Assembly: GCF_035610345.1 (NCBI RefSeq)
Contig: NZ_CP141212.1
Location: forward strand, 2,051,976 to 2,115,975
Source of the DNA: Sinorhizobium meliloti
GTDB lineage: Bacteria > Pseudomonadota > Alphaproteobacteria > Rhizobiales > Rhizobiaceae
Length of the DNA: 64,000 bases
Reading direction: 5' to 3'
Below the pieces are notes generated by a model. That model did not search any database. It saw only the letters and a list, made by a program, of their open reading frames with translations, and had not been told where the DNA came from. The first letter of the stretch is position 1. Every line of letters begins with the position of its first letter. This document shows positions 24,245 to 32,973 of this stretch, one piece after another. The position numbers and the translations under genes are program-made.

Positions 24245-24934
24245 ATGAGCGAAAGAGCTGAAAGATTGCGCGAGGCGCGCGTCAAAGCGGGCTATCGGTT
24301 CGCCTCCGACGCAGCGAATGCCTTGGGCATCGTGGCCTCGACCTATCGCGCCCATGAGAATGGGCAGAATGAGTTCGAACTCAGCGAAGCCGAGATCTAC
24401 GGCCGCAAGTTCAATGTCGACCCGCTTTGGCTGCTGACCGGCACCGACCGCCGAAGCTCCACAGGCTCCGCGACCGGCTCGACAATGGCCGAAGTCGACG
24501 CGCCGAACGCCCGGATCGGCGCCAAGGTAATCGGCCAGGGGGAAAAGATCCCGGTCTTCGGTCAGGCAGTCGGCGGGGTTGATGGTGAATTCATAATGAA
24601 CGGCAACGTTCTATACGAAGTCATGGCGCCGCCGATACTCTCGGACATCTCGGGCGCCTATGCAGTCTCGGTTTCAGGCGATTCGATGTACCCGCGCTAC
24701 GAAGACGGCGAGGTCTGCTTCGTCGATCCCAGCCGCCGTGTCCGGAAAGGCGACTACGTGATCGCTCAGATTCGGCTGGAAGAAGGTGGGGCCCTGCTGG
24801 CCTACGTCAAGAAGTTCGTGCGCCACAACAGCTCCGAACTGGTTCTCGAGCAGTTCAACCCCCATAAGGAACTGCGCTTCGAAGCCTGTACCGTTCACTC
24901 GGTCCATTATATCGCGCTCGCCGGCAACGCCTGA
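24245..24934 (+). CDS. Prophage repressor, HTH plus S24 (LexA-like) peptidase
   Basis: A 229-residue CI/LexA-type repressor. Residues 5-65 form a Cro/CI helix-turn-helix (ASDAANALGIVASTYRAHENGQNEF). The C-terminal S24 self-cleavage domain has Ser147 in SGDSMYP and the general-base Lys189 in AYVKKF; a cleavage segment is probably GQAVGG near residue 107. This supports SOS-induced inactivation through RecA. ATG at 24245 is favoured because the HTH starts there; an upstream in-frame ATG at 24209 would place the operator in the coding region. It is divergent from the phage early genes. Confidence 0.87.
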   Translation: MSERAERLREARVKAGYRFASDAANALGIVASTYRAHENGQNEFELSEAEIYGRKFNVDPLWLLTGTDRRSSTGSATGSTMAEVDAPNARIGAKVIGQGEKIPVFGQAVGGVDGEFIMNGNVLYEVMAPPILSDISGAYAVSVSGDSMYPRYEDGEVCFVDPSRRVRKGDYVIAQIRLEEGGALLAYVKKFVRHNSSELVLEQFNPHKELRFEACTVHSVHYIALAGNA

Positions 24935-25026
24935 GAGACGCAAAGCCCCCAGTCGTCAGGCGAAAGTCGAACCAGCGAGCTTATTCCTTTGCCGCACCCC
25001 GACGACATCACTCATGTCGGATGACT

Positions 25027-25043
25027 CAACACAATTCGTGTTG
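25027..25043. promoter_or_regulatory. CAACAC/GTGTTG inverted repeat
   Basis: CAACAC-AATTC-GTGTTG, a perfect 6-bp inverted repeat, lies 95 bases before the next gene pair. Its half-sites partly match the repressor operators (TGTTG/CAACA) in inverse orientation, so it could be a third operator. Confidence 0.35.
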
Positions 25044-25137
25044 CCATGTATCGTATCGGATGCAATGTTGGGTGAACACAGGGCAGAATTGCACGGCGGA
25101 CGAACGCCGGCAGCGATACGAGGAGAATAAGCGCCAC

Positions 25138-25467
25138 ATGTCCCTCCCCCGCATCAGATCCGATCTTCATGGCCAGGTCGACGAACTCTTCGCCGCCGAC
25201 TTTCTCCGTTCAACCGACGCGCAGAACCAGATGGCGCTCAAGTGCTTTCTCTCCTCCGCCTATTCCAGTCTGGCTTCGCTCGCCTGGCATCTTGGTGCAG
25301 ATGGGCATGTCTTCCAGCGTGAAGCCCGGCCCGCGTCGGATCTCGTCGACGACGCCTTCTTCGCACTCAATCGCGAGCGCGAGTTCGGCAGCGGCGCGGA
25401 TGCGAGCCAGGTCCAGCGGCAGCTCGGTACGCACAATCCCCGGCAGCAGTTCGGAGGCGCCCTGTGA
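25138..25467 (+). CDS. Hypothetical prophage-associated protein, 109 aa
   Basis: A 109-residue mainly helical acidic protein (VDELFAADFLRSTDAQNQMALKC) of unknown family. GAGGAGA nine bases before the ATG decides the start. It is 204 bases downstream of the repressor on the same strand and overlaps the next gene by four bases (GTGA), so it is the first gene of a coupled pair. Confidence 0.6.
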   Translation: MSLPRIRSDLHGQVDELFAADFLRSTDAQNQMALKCFLSSAYSSLASLAWHLGADGHVFQREARPASDLVDDAFFALNREREFGSGADASQVQRQLGTHNPRQQFGGAL

Positions 25468-25748
25468 TCCGCGCCGAGACATACGCCGTCGTCAATCTCG
25501 CTGCCCTCAATCTCATCGAGGCTGTCAGTGCCGCCTACTTCGTCACCGAAAGCCAGGCCATCGCCCGTCATGAGTTTCGCGCTCGCGAAATGCTGAAGAA
25601 AATCGCCTTCGCTCTCGGCTATGATCTGGCTGAAGCGGCGGTGCAGGACGATCGGCCGCAACGGAGAGCCGGCGCGGAGTCGCCGCAGGCACGACCGGGT
25701 CTCAGGCTTGTATCCGCCGAGCTTGCGGCACCGAACGGTGATCGTTGA
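25464..25748 (+). CDS. Hypothetical prophage-associated protein, 94 aa
   Basis: A 94-residue protein starting with GTG inside the stop of the previous gene. An alanine-rich helical core (VVNLAALNLIEAVSAAYFVTE, HEFRAREMLKKIAFALGYDLAE) is followed by a disordered Arg/Pro-rich tail. No family recognised. It is the last gene attributable to the prophage remnant on this side and converges on the pentapeptide-repeat gene. Confidence 0.58.
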   Translation: MIRAETYAVVNLAALNLIEAVSAAYFVTESQAIARHEFRAREMLKKIAFALGYDLAEAAVQDDRPQRRAGAESPQARPGLRLVSAELAAPNGDR

Positions 25749-25767
25749 AGCGCCCGCCCTTCACGCT

Positions 25768-26490
25768 TCAATCGTCGTCGGGAGGGCACGGCCATTTAGC
25801 GGGCGCGGCCAGTCCCGACGGCAACTTGGTCGCGCCGTCACCGCAGGTGAGATCGACCTGTTCCTGTGTGAGCCCGGACGCTCTGGAGAGGTCGACGCCC
25901 TCTATCCTCGTCAGGAAAAGAAAGGCGCGGTCCAGATCGATCGGTCCTTCGAGAACCGCACCGCTCAGCTTGGCGCGCGAAAGATTGGCCATCGCGAAGC
26001 GCGTGCCCGTCAGCACGGCCTTGTCGAAATTGGCGCGCCCGAGTTCCGCTTTCTCGAAGTCGGCGCCTGCCAGCCGTGCTCCGGTGAAGTCGGTGCGCTG
26101 CAGCTCGGCACTTGCGAAGGATGCATTCTCCGCAGAGATGGCTGAAAAGTTGCCGCGATAGGCCTCCACCCTGCTGAAATTCGCCTTGTCCGCTTTCGCC
26201 CTGGCGAGCGAAGCACGAACGAGCGTCGCCTTCTCCAGATTAGCGGACGTGAGATTGGCCCCGCGCAGGTCGGTCATCGTAAAATCGGTGTTGAACAAAT
26301 TGCTGTCCGGGAGGTCGCTACCACCCAGCATGATCTGCTTCTTGTTGCAATCCTGCCAGTCCGTGCCCGGTCCAGCGGCGCTTTTGCAATCCGCCGCTGC
26401 GGCGACGCCGGCGGCAAGGGCCCACCCCGTGATCGCCGCAGCGCAGAACGTTGTACGCGCGCTGCCACCCGTCTTGCCAAGCTTCGTCAT
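25768..26490 (-). CDS. Exported pentapeptide-repeat protein
   Basis: A 240-residue protein with a Sec signal peptide (residues 1-32, ending GVAAAA) and a right-handed pentapeptide-repeat helix from about residue 55 to 195. The A(D/N)LXX pattern is clear: LRGANLTSANLEKATLVRAS, ADFEKAELGRANFDKAVLTG. Cysteines at both ends (DCKSA, DWQDCNKKQ, LTCGDG, WPCPP) suggest disulfides capping the coil. Such exported repeat proteins are common in rhizobia and of unknown role. It converges on the prophage pair. Confidence 0.83.
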   Translation of the reverse strand: MTKLGKTGGSARTTFCAAAITGWALAAGVAAAADCKSAAGPGTDWQDCNKKQIMLGGSDLPDSNLFNTDFTMTDLRGANLTSANLEKATLVRASLARAKADKANFSRVEAYRGNFSAISAENASFASAELQRTDFTGARLAGADFEKAELGRANFDKAVLTGTRFAMANLSRAKLSGAVLEGPIDLDRAFLFLTRIEGVDLSRASGLTQEQVDLTCGDGATKLPSGLAAPAKWPCPPDDD

Positions 26491-26718
26491 ATCGCCGCTC
26501 CTCGATCGGCTGCGGGCGAAAGATCAGCAGGCCGACACGTGCCGGACTGAACGAACCACCGCGCAGAACTCAACCGGAATTCAAGATGTTAAGGCGAATC
26601 CGCCCGTCAGAAAAGAGCGGCAAAGAGCAGCGCCGTCAATAGCCGATCTTCGCCTTCTTCTGATCGGATCGTGATGCCGGTGGCAGGCTTGCCGCCCGGC
26701 GGTCAGGCTGGCGGGCGT

Positions 26719-27714
26719 TCAGGCCTCGACGCCCTGGATGGCAGATACCTGCCAGTCGGCGCCGGGCTTTCGCGCGAACGTCCATATCTCGACGGCGTCT
26801 GTCGCCTCGTCGGCATTGCCGCTCACGAGCCTGCCTGTGGCCCTGTCACGCATCACGTCGATGCTCTCGTAGCGCATGGCGACCGTCGCATATTCGGTAC
26901 CGTTTTCTCTCCATGCCTCCGCGAGGTCGCCCTGAACGAGGTGAACGTCGCGGACTTCGTTCTTGAGACCCTTTGTTGCGTTGTCGCTCAGCTCTTCCGC
27001 GAGGTAGGACATGGCTTCGGGTGTGGTCAGCTTACGCAGCGCCGCATAATCCTCCGCTCCGTAGGCAGCCTGGACATCCTTCAGCATCGCCTCGAAGCGA
27101 TCGAGATCGTCCTGGCCCACGCTGATCTCATCTGTCTGCACCGGTACCGGTGCGGCGGCTGACGCCCCTGTGGCAGCACCACCCATGGCTTCACCTATCC
27201 GCGGAATACGGAAGGACGGGGCTGCGCCGGCTGCCGCCGAAGAGCCGGCCGAGGCAGCGGGCGCCGAATAGGCCGGACGCTGGTTGCGGCCGAAGAAGCG
27301 CATTGCCAGGGAGATCAGCAGAACGACGAGGCCGACCTGCAGCAGCAGGCCGAGGAAGCCGATGCCGCCGCCGATGCCATGGCCGAGCAGCATGCCGATG
27401 AGACCGCCCATCATGAGACCGCCGAGCATGGATCCGCCGAAACCATTGAAAAAGCCCGGCCGTGCATTGGTCCGGTTCTGGCTGGCCGGATTGGTCGCGG
27501 TAGAGGGCTGGGTGCTCTGCCGCGGTGTCATGGTTCTGTCGATCGGCGCGGCCGGTGCCGGTGCCGTCCGAGTGACCGGCGGGGCGGAAAAGGTCCGGCT
27601 GCCGCGCGAGCCGAAGCCACCGCCTGCCCGCCTCGCGTCAGCGACGTCGACCACCGTCATCATCGCCGCAACACCGATTGCCGCAATGGCCAGAACACGT
27701 CCGAAACGCTGCAT
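26719..27714 (-). CDS. Tim44-domain membrane protein
   Basis: A 331-residue protein. After an N-terminal signal/anchor (residues 1-25) comes a Pro/Thr-rich linker, a glycine-rich double membrane segment (about 95-140, GGLMMGGLIGMLLGHGIGGGIGF) and a C-terminal Tim44/NTF2-like domain (about 195-331) ending in VEIWTFARKPGADWQVSAIQ. Bacterial members are envelope proteins of unclear role. ATG at 27714 is five bases after AAGGG; GTG at 27720 is the alternative. Confidence 0.82.
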   Translation of the reverse strand: MQRFGRVLAIAAIGVAAMMTVVDVADARRAGGGFGSRGSRTFSAPPVTRTAPAPAAPIDRTMTPRQSTQPSTATNPASQNRTNARPGFFNGFGGSMLGGLMMGGLIGMLLGHGIGGGIGFLGLLLQVGLVVLLISLAMRFFGRNQRPAYSAPAASAGSSAAAGAAPSFRIPRIGEAMGGAATGASAAAPVPVQTDEISVGQDDLDRFEAMLKDVQAAYGAEDYAALRKLTTPEAMSYLAEELSDNATKGLKNEVRDVHLVQGDLAEAWRENGTEYATVAMRYESIDVMRDRATGRLVSGNADEATDAVEIWTFARKPGADWQVSAIQGVEA

Positions 27715-27895
27715 TTCCACCCTTCCCTGTCTCTCGACCGCAATCGGTCAATACGAGGTCATATAGAGCCAGAGGCGCAGGAATTTAAGAGTGCTGCCCC
27801 GTCTTTCCTCGTATTCGGCGTGAGCTAACGGTAAACTGTCCACCCGATTGAGGCGTTTGGCGCCGTTCCTCCCGATGCCTCGGACGCGGCTAGGG

Positions 27896-28930
27896 CTAGC
27901 GCACGGGTCCAATAAAGCCGAGTTCGAGCAACTGCCTGGAACTCGAGAACCGCGTCGAGCACGCATCGGAAAAGTCGAACTCACCGGTCTCCTGAAGATC
28001 TTCAAACATCTTGCGGTAGACGGCCGCAGCATCGAAATACTGCCCGTCGGCGACTGCTTGTTCGATCTTTTCCTTGTAGTCGGAGAAGAACTTGAAGTGC
28101 AGCAGCACACCGGAGACGGCGGTGAAATTCCTTTCGCAGGGCAACGGCTGATGAATGCTGACGCCGAGGCTGCATTCGCTATCCCAGAAGATGACAGGAT
28201 ATTTGATGAGTTCGAGCAGATGGGCGAATTTGCGCTTCCGCGGACCGCCCGTGATGCTGATCGCCCGCTTCGTATGGCTGATCTCGTATCCGGAGCCGTC
28301 GAAATGATCGGCGATTTCCCACGGCATGCGGCCATCATCGCTGTCGAGCGTGGCAGCCCCGAGCGGTCCGATCGGATACATGTCGAGCATCGGGGCTGCG
28401 AGGCGCTTTTCCCCTTTGCTCTCCAGCGCCCGCAGAAGAGCATCGAGCGGCCGGTTCTCGCAATCCTCGTAGATCAGGAACTCGTCGGAATCGACATTCA
28501 GATACCACCGGTTCCAGCCATAGCGCTCGAACAGAGCCTCTCGCCATTCACGCCCCCTGCGGGCATCGCGATACCGCACCGGCGAACTCCAAAGGTCTAC
28601 ATCCGCCTGCGCAAGCAGGTAGTCCCGCGTCCCGTCCGACGATACGTCATCGACGCAGATGAAGCGGGTAACGCCGAGCCTTCGGTAATGCGCGAGAAAC
28701 GAAGGCAGCAGCTTCCGGTCGTTATGCGTATTGAACACGAGCGGGATGTCGTCTTTGCCGAGCGTCCGCTGCCCGCCCGGCGTCAGGCACGACATCTCGA
28801 TCGTCCGCTTCCGCTTGCGGACCCGCGCCGTCAGCTTGTAGGTTTCGTAACGGGTAAGAACGCGATCGAATATCCCTCTGCGAACCCGCTCGCTCTCAGC
28901 TCGGCGAAAAGGATAGTGAAGTTCTTTCAA
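27896..28930 (-). CDS. Family 2-type glycosyltransferase
   Basis: A 344-residue cytoplasmic glycosyltransferase of the Glyco_tranf_2_4 kind. The nucleotide-sugar fold starts at DIPLVFNTHNDRKLLPSFLAHYRRLGVTRFICVDDVS, and the metal-binding DXD motif is VDSDEF at about residue 145. The basic N-terminus (VRKRKRTIEM) may associate with the membrane. No sugar or acceptor can be assigned, and no polysaccharide cluster surrounds it; it follows the tRNA-Lys gene on the same strand. Confidence 0.8.
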   Translation of the reverse strand: MKELHYPFRRAESERVRRGIFDRVLTRYETYKLTARVRKRKRTIEMSCLTPGGQRTLGKDDIPLVFNTHNDRKLLPSFLAHYRRLGVTRFICVDDVSSDGTRDYLLAQADVDLWSSPVRYRDARRGREWREALFERYGWNRWYLNVDSDEFLIYEDCENRPLDALLRALESKGEKRLAAPMLDMYPIGPLGAATLDSDDGRMPWEIADHFDGSGYEISHTKRAISITGGPRKRKFAHLLELIKYPVIFWDSECSLGVSIHQPLPCERNFTAVSGVLLHFKFFSDYKEKIEQAVADGQYFDAAAVYRKMFEDLQETGEFDFSDACSTRFSSSRQLLELGFIGPVR

Positions 28931-29229
28931 GGTCTGCTCCCGATCGACCGCTGCGAGAGGAAGCGTTTATCGGCATCGGCGCGCGAATTCAACTCCGCCG
29001 CAACCGCGGATCTTGCGCCGGCTGAGGGCAGAACCGTCGGCCTAGAATGCAAGCGGGTGCCGCGGTCGCAGGGTCCGGCTGCCAAGCTTGACGAAGTTCT
29101 TGATCTTTCCCGGAATGTGCTCCCGCCGGTCATGGCAGAGCGGCTATGCGCAATCCGCTCGTCAGCTGAGCCCGAGCCATCCGGGCGTAGGCCGAACCAT
29201 TGCTGCATTCCCAGAGAATTTGAGGTTTT

Positions 29230-29305
<76 letters not shown>

Positions 29306-29431
29306 GACCGGAACCGCTTCGCTGCGGTCTGGTGGGGCGTATAATGGCGTTCGCCGGGCTTGTCCAGCGCCCTTTGCAAGTTTTCTGCAAAAATTTCAGC
29401 GCGGTGCATTCGTGCGTCCTTCGCCGCCACT

Positions 29432-30349
29432 TCAGACCGTCAACTCCCCCTCGGCAACTTTTATGGCATGGCCGCCTATCCGCGCGCTCGCGATCTTGCC
29501 CTCCGCTATGTCCAGATGCAGATGAATGAAGGAAGGGCGGCCCATTTCGACCCCCTGCTCGATCAGCATGGGGTGGTGGCCATCGACCAGGCCGTCGAAG
29601 AAGTTGATGGCGCCTGAAAGAGCGGCCGCGGCCGAGCCGGTTGCCGGGTCTTCGACGAGGCCCATGCCCGGGGCGAACATCCGGGCATGAAAGCGGGCTG
29701 TATGATTGATGCCGCCGCGACAGTAGAGATAGGCTGCAGCGAGCCGGCCCTCGGCAAGCGGTGCCAGGTGCTCCCAGCGCTGCGGATCGAATTCCACCGA
29801 AGCCGCCGCGCCGACGTCATGGAGGGGCACCATGACGAAGGGAACGCCGGCGCTCCAGAACGACGGCACATGATTTTCAAAGCCGACCTGCGTCGTCTTG
29901 AGCGCAAGGGCGTCGGCGATCTCCTGCCGGTCCAACTGCGCGTGGAGCCGGATCGGTTTGCGCGGCAGGTCGAATTCGGCGAAGGTCGCCGCTCCCGGCT
30001 TCAGCCTGACGGCAGCGCGGACCGGCCCCACGCTTTCTTCCAGTACCTGCATCAGTTCGAGCGCACTGTTGGCCTCCCCATAGGCCGCTTCCGCAATTGC
30101 TACGGCCGCTCCGACTGTCGGGTGTCCGGCGAAGGGCAGTTCGTGTGCCGGCGTGAATATCCGAAGCCGGGCGGAATGGGCGGCGTTGCCGGGCCGCAGG
30201 ATGAAAACCGTTTCGGAAAGGTTGAACTCCTGGGCGATCGCCTGCATGGCTTCCTCGGCAAGCCCCTCGGCCTCGAACACCACTGCCAGAGGGTTGCCCG
30301 CCAGCCGTTTCTCGGTGAAGACATCGTAGATCGCGTAACGCCGTGCCAT
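29432..30349 (-). CDS. PhzF-family isomerase/epimerase
   Basis: A 305-residue diaminopimelate-epimerase-fold protein of the PhzF group. The catalytic Glu46 lies in NLSETVFI, and the two symmetric substrate loops are ELPFAGHPTVGAA (about residue 70) and EDPATGSAAAAL (about 230). The N-terminus YAIYDVFTEKRLAGNPLAVV is also typical. True phenazine synthesis needs other phz genes, none of which are here, so it is an isomerase of unknown substrate. Confidence 0.87.
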   Translation of the reverse strand: MARRYAIYDVFTEKRLAGNPLAVVFEAEGLAEEAMQAIAQEFNLSETVFILRPGNAAHSARLRIFTPAHELPFAGHPTVGAAVAIAEAAYGEANSALELMQVLEESVGPVRAAVRLKPGAATFAEFDLPRKPIRLHAQLDRQEIADALALKTTQVGFENHVPSFWSAGVPFVMVPLHDVGAAASVEFDPQRWEHLAPLAEGRLAAAYLYCRGGINHTARFHARMFAPGMGLVEDPATGSAAAALSGAINFFDGLVDGHHPMLIEQGVEMGRPSFIHLHLDIAEGKIASARIGGHAIKVAEGELTV

Positions 30350-30525
30350 ACATGTCCCCTTATTGGTCCGGGTCGTTGTGGATTAGGTCCGGGTAGCGCG
30401 GTATTACGAAGATCCCGTCTGCCGACGCCGCGACGTCGGGTCAAAACTCTGCTGTGCCGCACCGCTCGCGACCTTGCAACGCCAGCGCCCCGGCGGCAAG
30501 GCAAAATGCCCGCGGCGACGTACCT

Positions 30526-31275
30526 TCACGCCATCTGCTGCCCGCGGCTACGCGCAAAAAGCCATTCAAGTATGGGTGGAATGAACGGCGGATAATTATG
30601 TGCGGTCGGCTCTGGCCCCCGGATCGCCACCGCCTCGTCGATCTCGGGATGGGGATCGGCAGCAACATGCGCCGCCACCCGGGCAAGGATTTCCTCCGCC
30701 GTGGCCGCCAATCGGAAAACGCGGAAAACGGTAAGGGTGCCATCCATGCGGATGGCGTGCCAGCCCGGCTCTGCGATCGCCTCGGAAAGCGAGATGCCGG
30801 TTTCCTCCATGACCTCGCGCGCGATGTTGCGCGCGACATCGCAGCGCCCGTCGATGATGTCCTCCGGCTCCAGCGAACCGCCGGGGCTATAGACCCGGCC
30901 CGGATTGGCCGTGTGCGCACCCATGCGGATCGCGATCAAGGCGCCATCCGAAGAGACGAGCATCGGCATGCCGAAGATATGGCTCGCGCCCGCCGCCCTC
31001 GTTTTCCGCCACCAGAGAAAGGTCGAATAGGGAACGATATGGGCCCGGGCGCTGATGCGCCCGTCCGTGATCCGGACCGATCTCTGCAGCACCATCCGGC
31101 CGTCGAAAAGGTGTGGGTTCGCGGCGATTTCCCGCCGCCAGCTTTCGCGCGCCCGATCCGCCTCTGCCAGATGGAACGGATGGGGCTCGGGCGAGACCTC
31201 TATATCGATGTCCGAGACCGGGAAGATCGTCCCGTCGAGAGGCCATTGCCCCTGGCTGGTTTCCAGTAAGGTCAT
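30526..31275 (-). CDS. NUDIX-fold hydrolase
   Basis: A 249-residue NUDIX-superfamily protein. The Nudix helix is visible as REVMEETGIS (residues about 165-174) preceded by GGSLEPED, but the gap between the G-X5-E part and REVMEE is longer than the canonical seven residues, so the loop is expanded. Such members often cleave nucleoside diphosphate derivatives with relaxed motifs. The start ATG is two bases after the stop of the endonuclease-like gene (TGA-AG-ATG), so the two form an operon. The longer frame to 31308 overlaps that gene and is rejected. Confidence 0.78.
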   Translation of the reverse strand: MTLLETSQGQWPLDGTIFPVSDIDIEVSPEPHPFHLAEADRARESWRREIAANPHLFDGRMVLQRSVRITDGRISARAHIVPYSTFLWWRKTRAAGASHIFGMPMLVSSDGALIAIRMGAHTANPGRVYSPGGSLEPEDIIDGRCDVARNIAREVMEETGISLSEAIAEPGWHAIRMDGTLTVFRVFRLAATAEEILARVAAHVAADPHPEIDEAVAIRGPEPTAHNYPPFIPPILEWLFARSRGQQMA

Positions 31276-31277
31276 CT

Positions 31278-32384
31278 TCAAATATCCAAGGTCATTACAA
31301 CAGGGCAATGGTCGGAGGCTTTCGGACGGTCCCAGCCGGTGCGCGGATAACGCTCGACCTCCTGCCCCGCGGGAAAGATCGTGCGATAGGGCTGCCCGGA
31401 ACGGATGATTTCAGGCAGCCGGGCCGCGTTGCGGCGCGCCAGCTCCGGCGACAGCCAGATATAGTCGAGCTGGCAGAGATGCCGATCTTCCGGCCCCCTG
31501 CTGTGGAAGAGCGTCCAGCGGTCGAGGACCGGCCGGCGCAGATTGGGATTTTCGACAAAACCGTCATGACTGAGGATGTCGAGCGCGCTCGTCGTTTCCT
31601 CATGCGGCACGAATTCATAGCCGTTGCGCCGGTCGCCCAGCACCTTCACCTTCTCCTGATAGTCGTTCATATCGCCACAGATGGCGAAGACTTTGTCGGC
31701 CGTATGTCCGCGGCCGAAGCGGCGTTCGATGATATGGCGCACGGCCTTCACCTCCGCGACACGGACGGCCATCGTCGCCTGCCGGCCGTCGAGACCTTCG
31801 CGCGCCGGCCCCATGGACTTGAGATGCACCACATAGAGGGTCAGCGGCCTCCCGCCGATTCTCACATCCAACTCGAGGCAATCGCGTTTGAAGATGCGGT
31901 CGCGGGGCCGGTTCGTAAGCGCCAGTTCGTCGTTGAAAAGGTCGAGATCCTCATAGGTGAGCGCAGCGTGGCTCTTTACCTCCAGGCACTCGATCTTCTG
32001 GCCGTCGCGGGTCTCCTCCCGCATCAGCACGGCGACATCTATGCCGCGGGAGTCGTTGCCTTCGATCAGATATTTCTGGCGATAACCGTTGCCGGCCATG
32101 CGAAACAGATAGCCATATTCGAAGGCCTGCAGCGCCGCCATGTTGTCGGCCTCCTGCAGGCAGAGAATATCGGCGTCGCAATCGGCAATCGCCAGCGCCG
32201 ACATCTGCCGGGTGTCGTCCGTATGCGCGATCGTGCGCGCCTCTTCCAGACGCTGGTATTCCGCCTCGCTGCGAACGTCGAAGAGCCGCAACACCCGATC
32301 CTGCTTGAGCTGGTTGCGAAAGCCGGAAAAATCGAAGCGGCTCATGAGGTTTTCGATATTGAAGGTGGCAAGGCGAAGCGACAT
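31278..32384 (-). CDS. Endonuclease/exonuclease/phosphatase-family protein
   Basis: A 368-residue metal-dependent phosphoesterase of the DNase I/ExoIII fold. The diagnostic motifs occur in order: ATFNIENL at residues 6-13, LCLQEADN with the metal-binding Glu, the central VVHLKS (catalytic His), ICGDMND, LDYIWLS and the terminal KASDHCPV with the conserved Asp-His. No signal peptide is seen. It is the first gene of a pair with the NUDIX hydrolase. Substrate may be DNA, RNA or a small phosphoester. Confidence 0.85.
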   Translation of the reverse strand: MSLRLATFNIENLMSRFDFSGFRNQLKQDRVLRLFDVRSEAEYQRLEEARTIAHTDDTRQMSALAIADCDADILCLQEADNMAALQAFEYGYLFRMAGNGYRQKYLIEGNDSRGIDVAVLMREETRDGQKIECLEVKSHAALTYEDLDLFNDELALTNRPRDRIFKRDCLELDVRIGGRPLTLYVVHLKSMGPAREGLDGRQATMAVRVAEVKAVRHIIERRFGRGHTADKVFAICGDMNDYQEKVKVLGDRRNGYEFVPHEETTSALDILSHDGFVENPNLRRPVLDRWTLFHSRGPEDRHLCQLDYIWLSPELARRNAARLPEIIRSGQPYRTIFPAGQEVERYPRTGWDRPKASDHCPVVMTLDI

Positions 32385-32529
32385 CAGGGGCAATTCCACA
32401 TTGAATTGCCGCGGAGATTAGAGCGGGACGAGCAAGAGTGTAAAGCTGCAGATTGTGCCGCGCGCGAGCCCTCCGCGGCGTCGCCGTCCGCCGGGAACCT
32501 TGCGATGAGCCCGTGCGCGGCCTTGGCCG

Positions 32530-32973
32530 CTATCGTCTTACCGCCACCACCTGGGCCCGGCTGAAATAGGACAACTGCACGCGACCCGACTGGTTGCCGC
32601 CGATAAGACGTGCGGTCGATTTGGACATCTGCGACAGGACGCCGACGTGATAGCTCCGTCCGGCTCTGACGACGACGACGTCGCCCGGCTTTGCGTAGGA
32701 CAGCTTGACGGGCGCACCGAACCTCAGCCACGAGCGGGCGATGCCATAGCTCTTCGGTGGCTGCCGGCCGGATTTCCGGGCAACCATCCCCATGAAATGG
32801 CCGCACCAGGGCGTACGGGCCGGATTGATGCCGAGAGCGGCGCGCAGGCGCCTGTTGTTCTTCACCTCGTGCAGCCCGGCATATTGCTGGGCCTGGGTGA
32901 GCATTCCCGCTGATGCGGTGTCGGGTGACGTAAGCGCAAGAAATGCTGCAGTCAGAAGCGCGACAACCTTCAT
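32530..32973 (-). CDS. Secreted TIGR02594/CHAP-like cysteine peptidase-amidase
   Basis: A 147-residue exported protein. Residues 1-22 are a Sec signal peptide (ending DTASA), followed by an NlpC/P60-CHAP fold of the TIGR02594 type: the nucleophile Cys is in TPWCGHFMG and the His in SYHVGVLS. Related proteins cleave cell-wall peptides and occur both in phages and as chromosomal enzymes. ATG at 32973 with GGGAG upstream. No neighbour suggests a phage origin here. Confidence 0.75.
   Translation of the reverse strand: MKVVALLTAAFLALTSPDTASAGMLTQAQQYAGLHEVKNNRRLRAALGINPARTPWCGHFMGMVARKSGRQPPKSYGIARSWLRFGAPVKLSYAKPGDVVVVRAGRSYHVGVLSQMSKSTARLIGGNQSGRVQLSYFSRAQVVAVRR

Noticed and set aside
28931..29229. 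Minus-strand 93-codon frame between the glycosyltransferase and tRNA-Lys
   Set aside because: Ser/Arg-rich low-complexity translation, no ribosome site, and it overlaps the tRNA leader; better seen as a promoter region.
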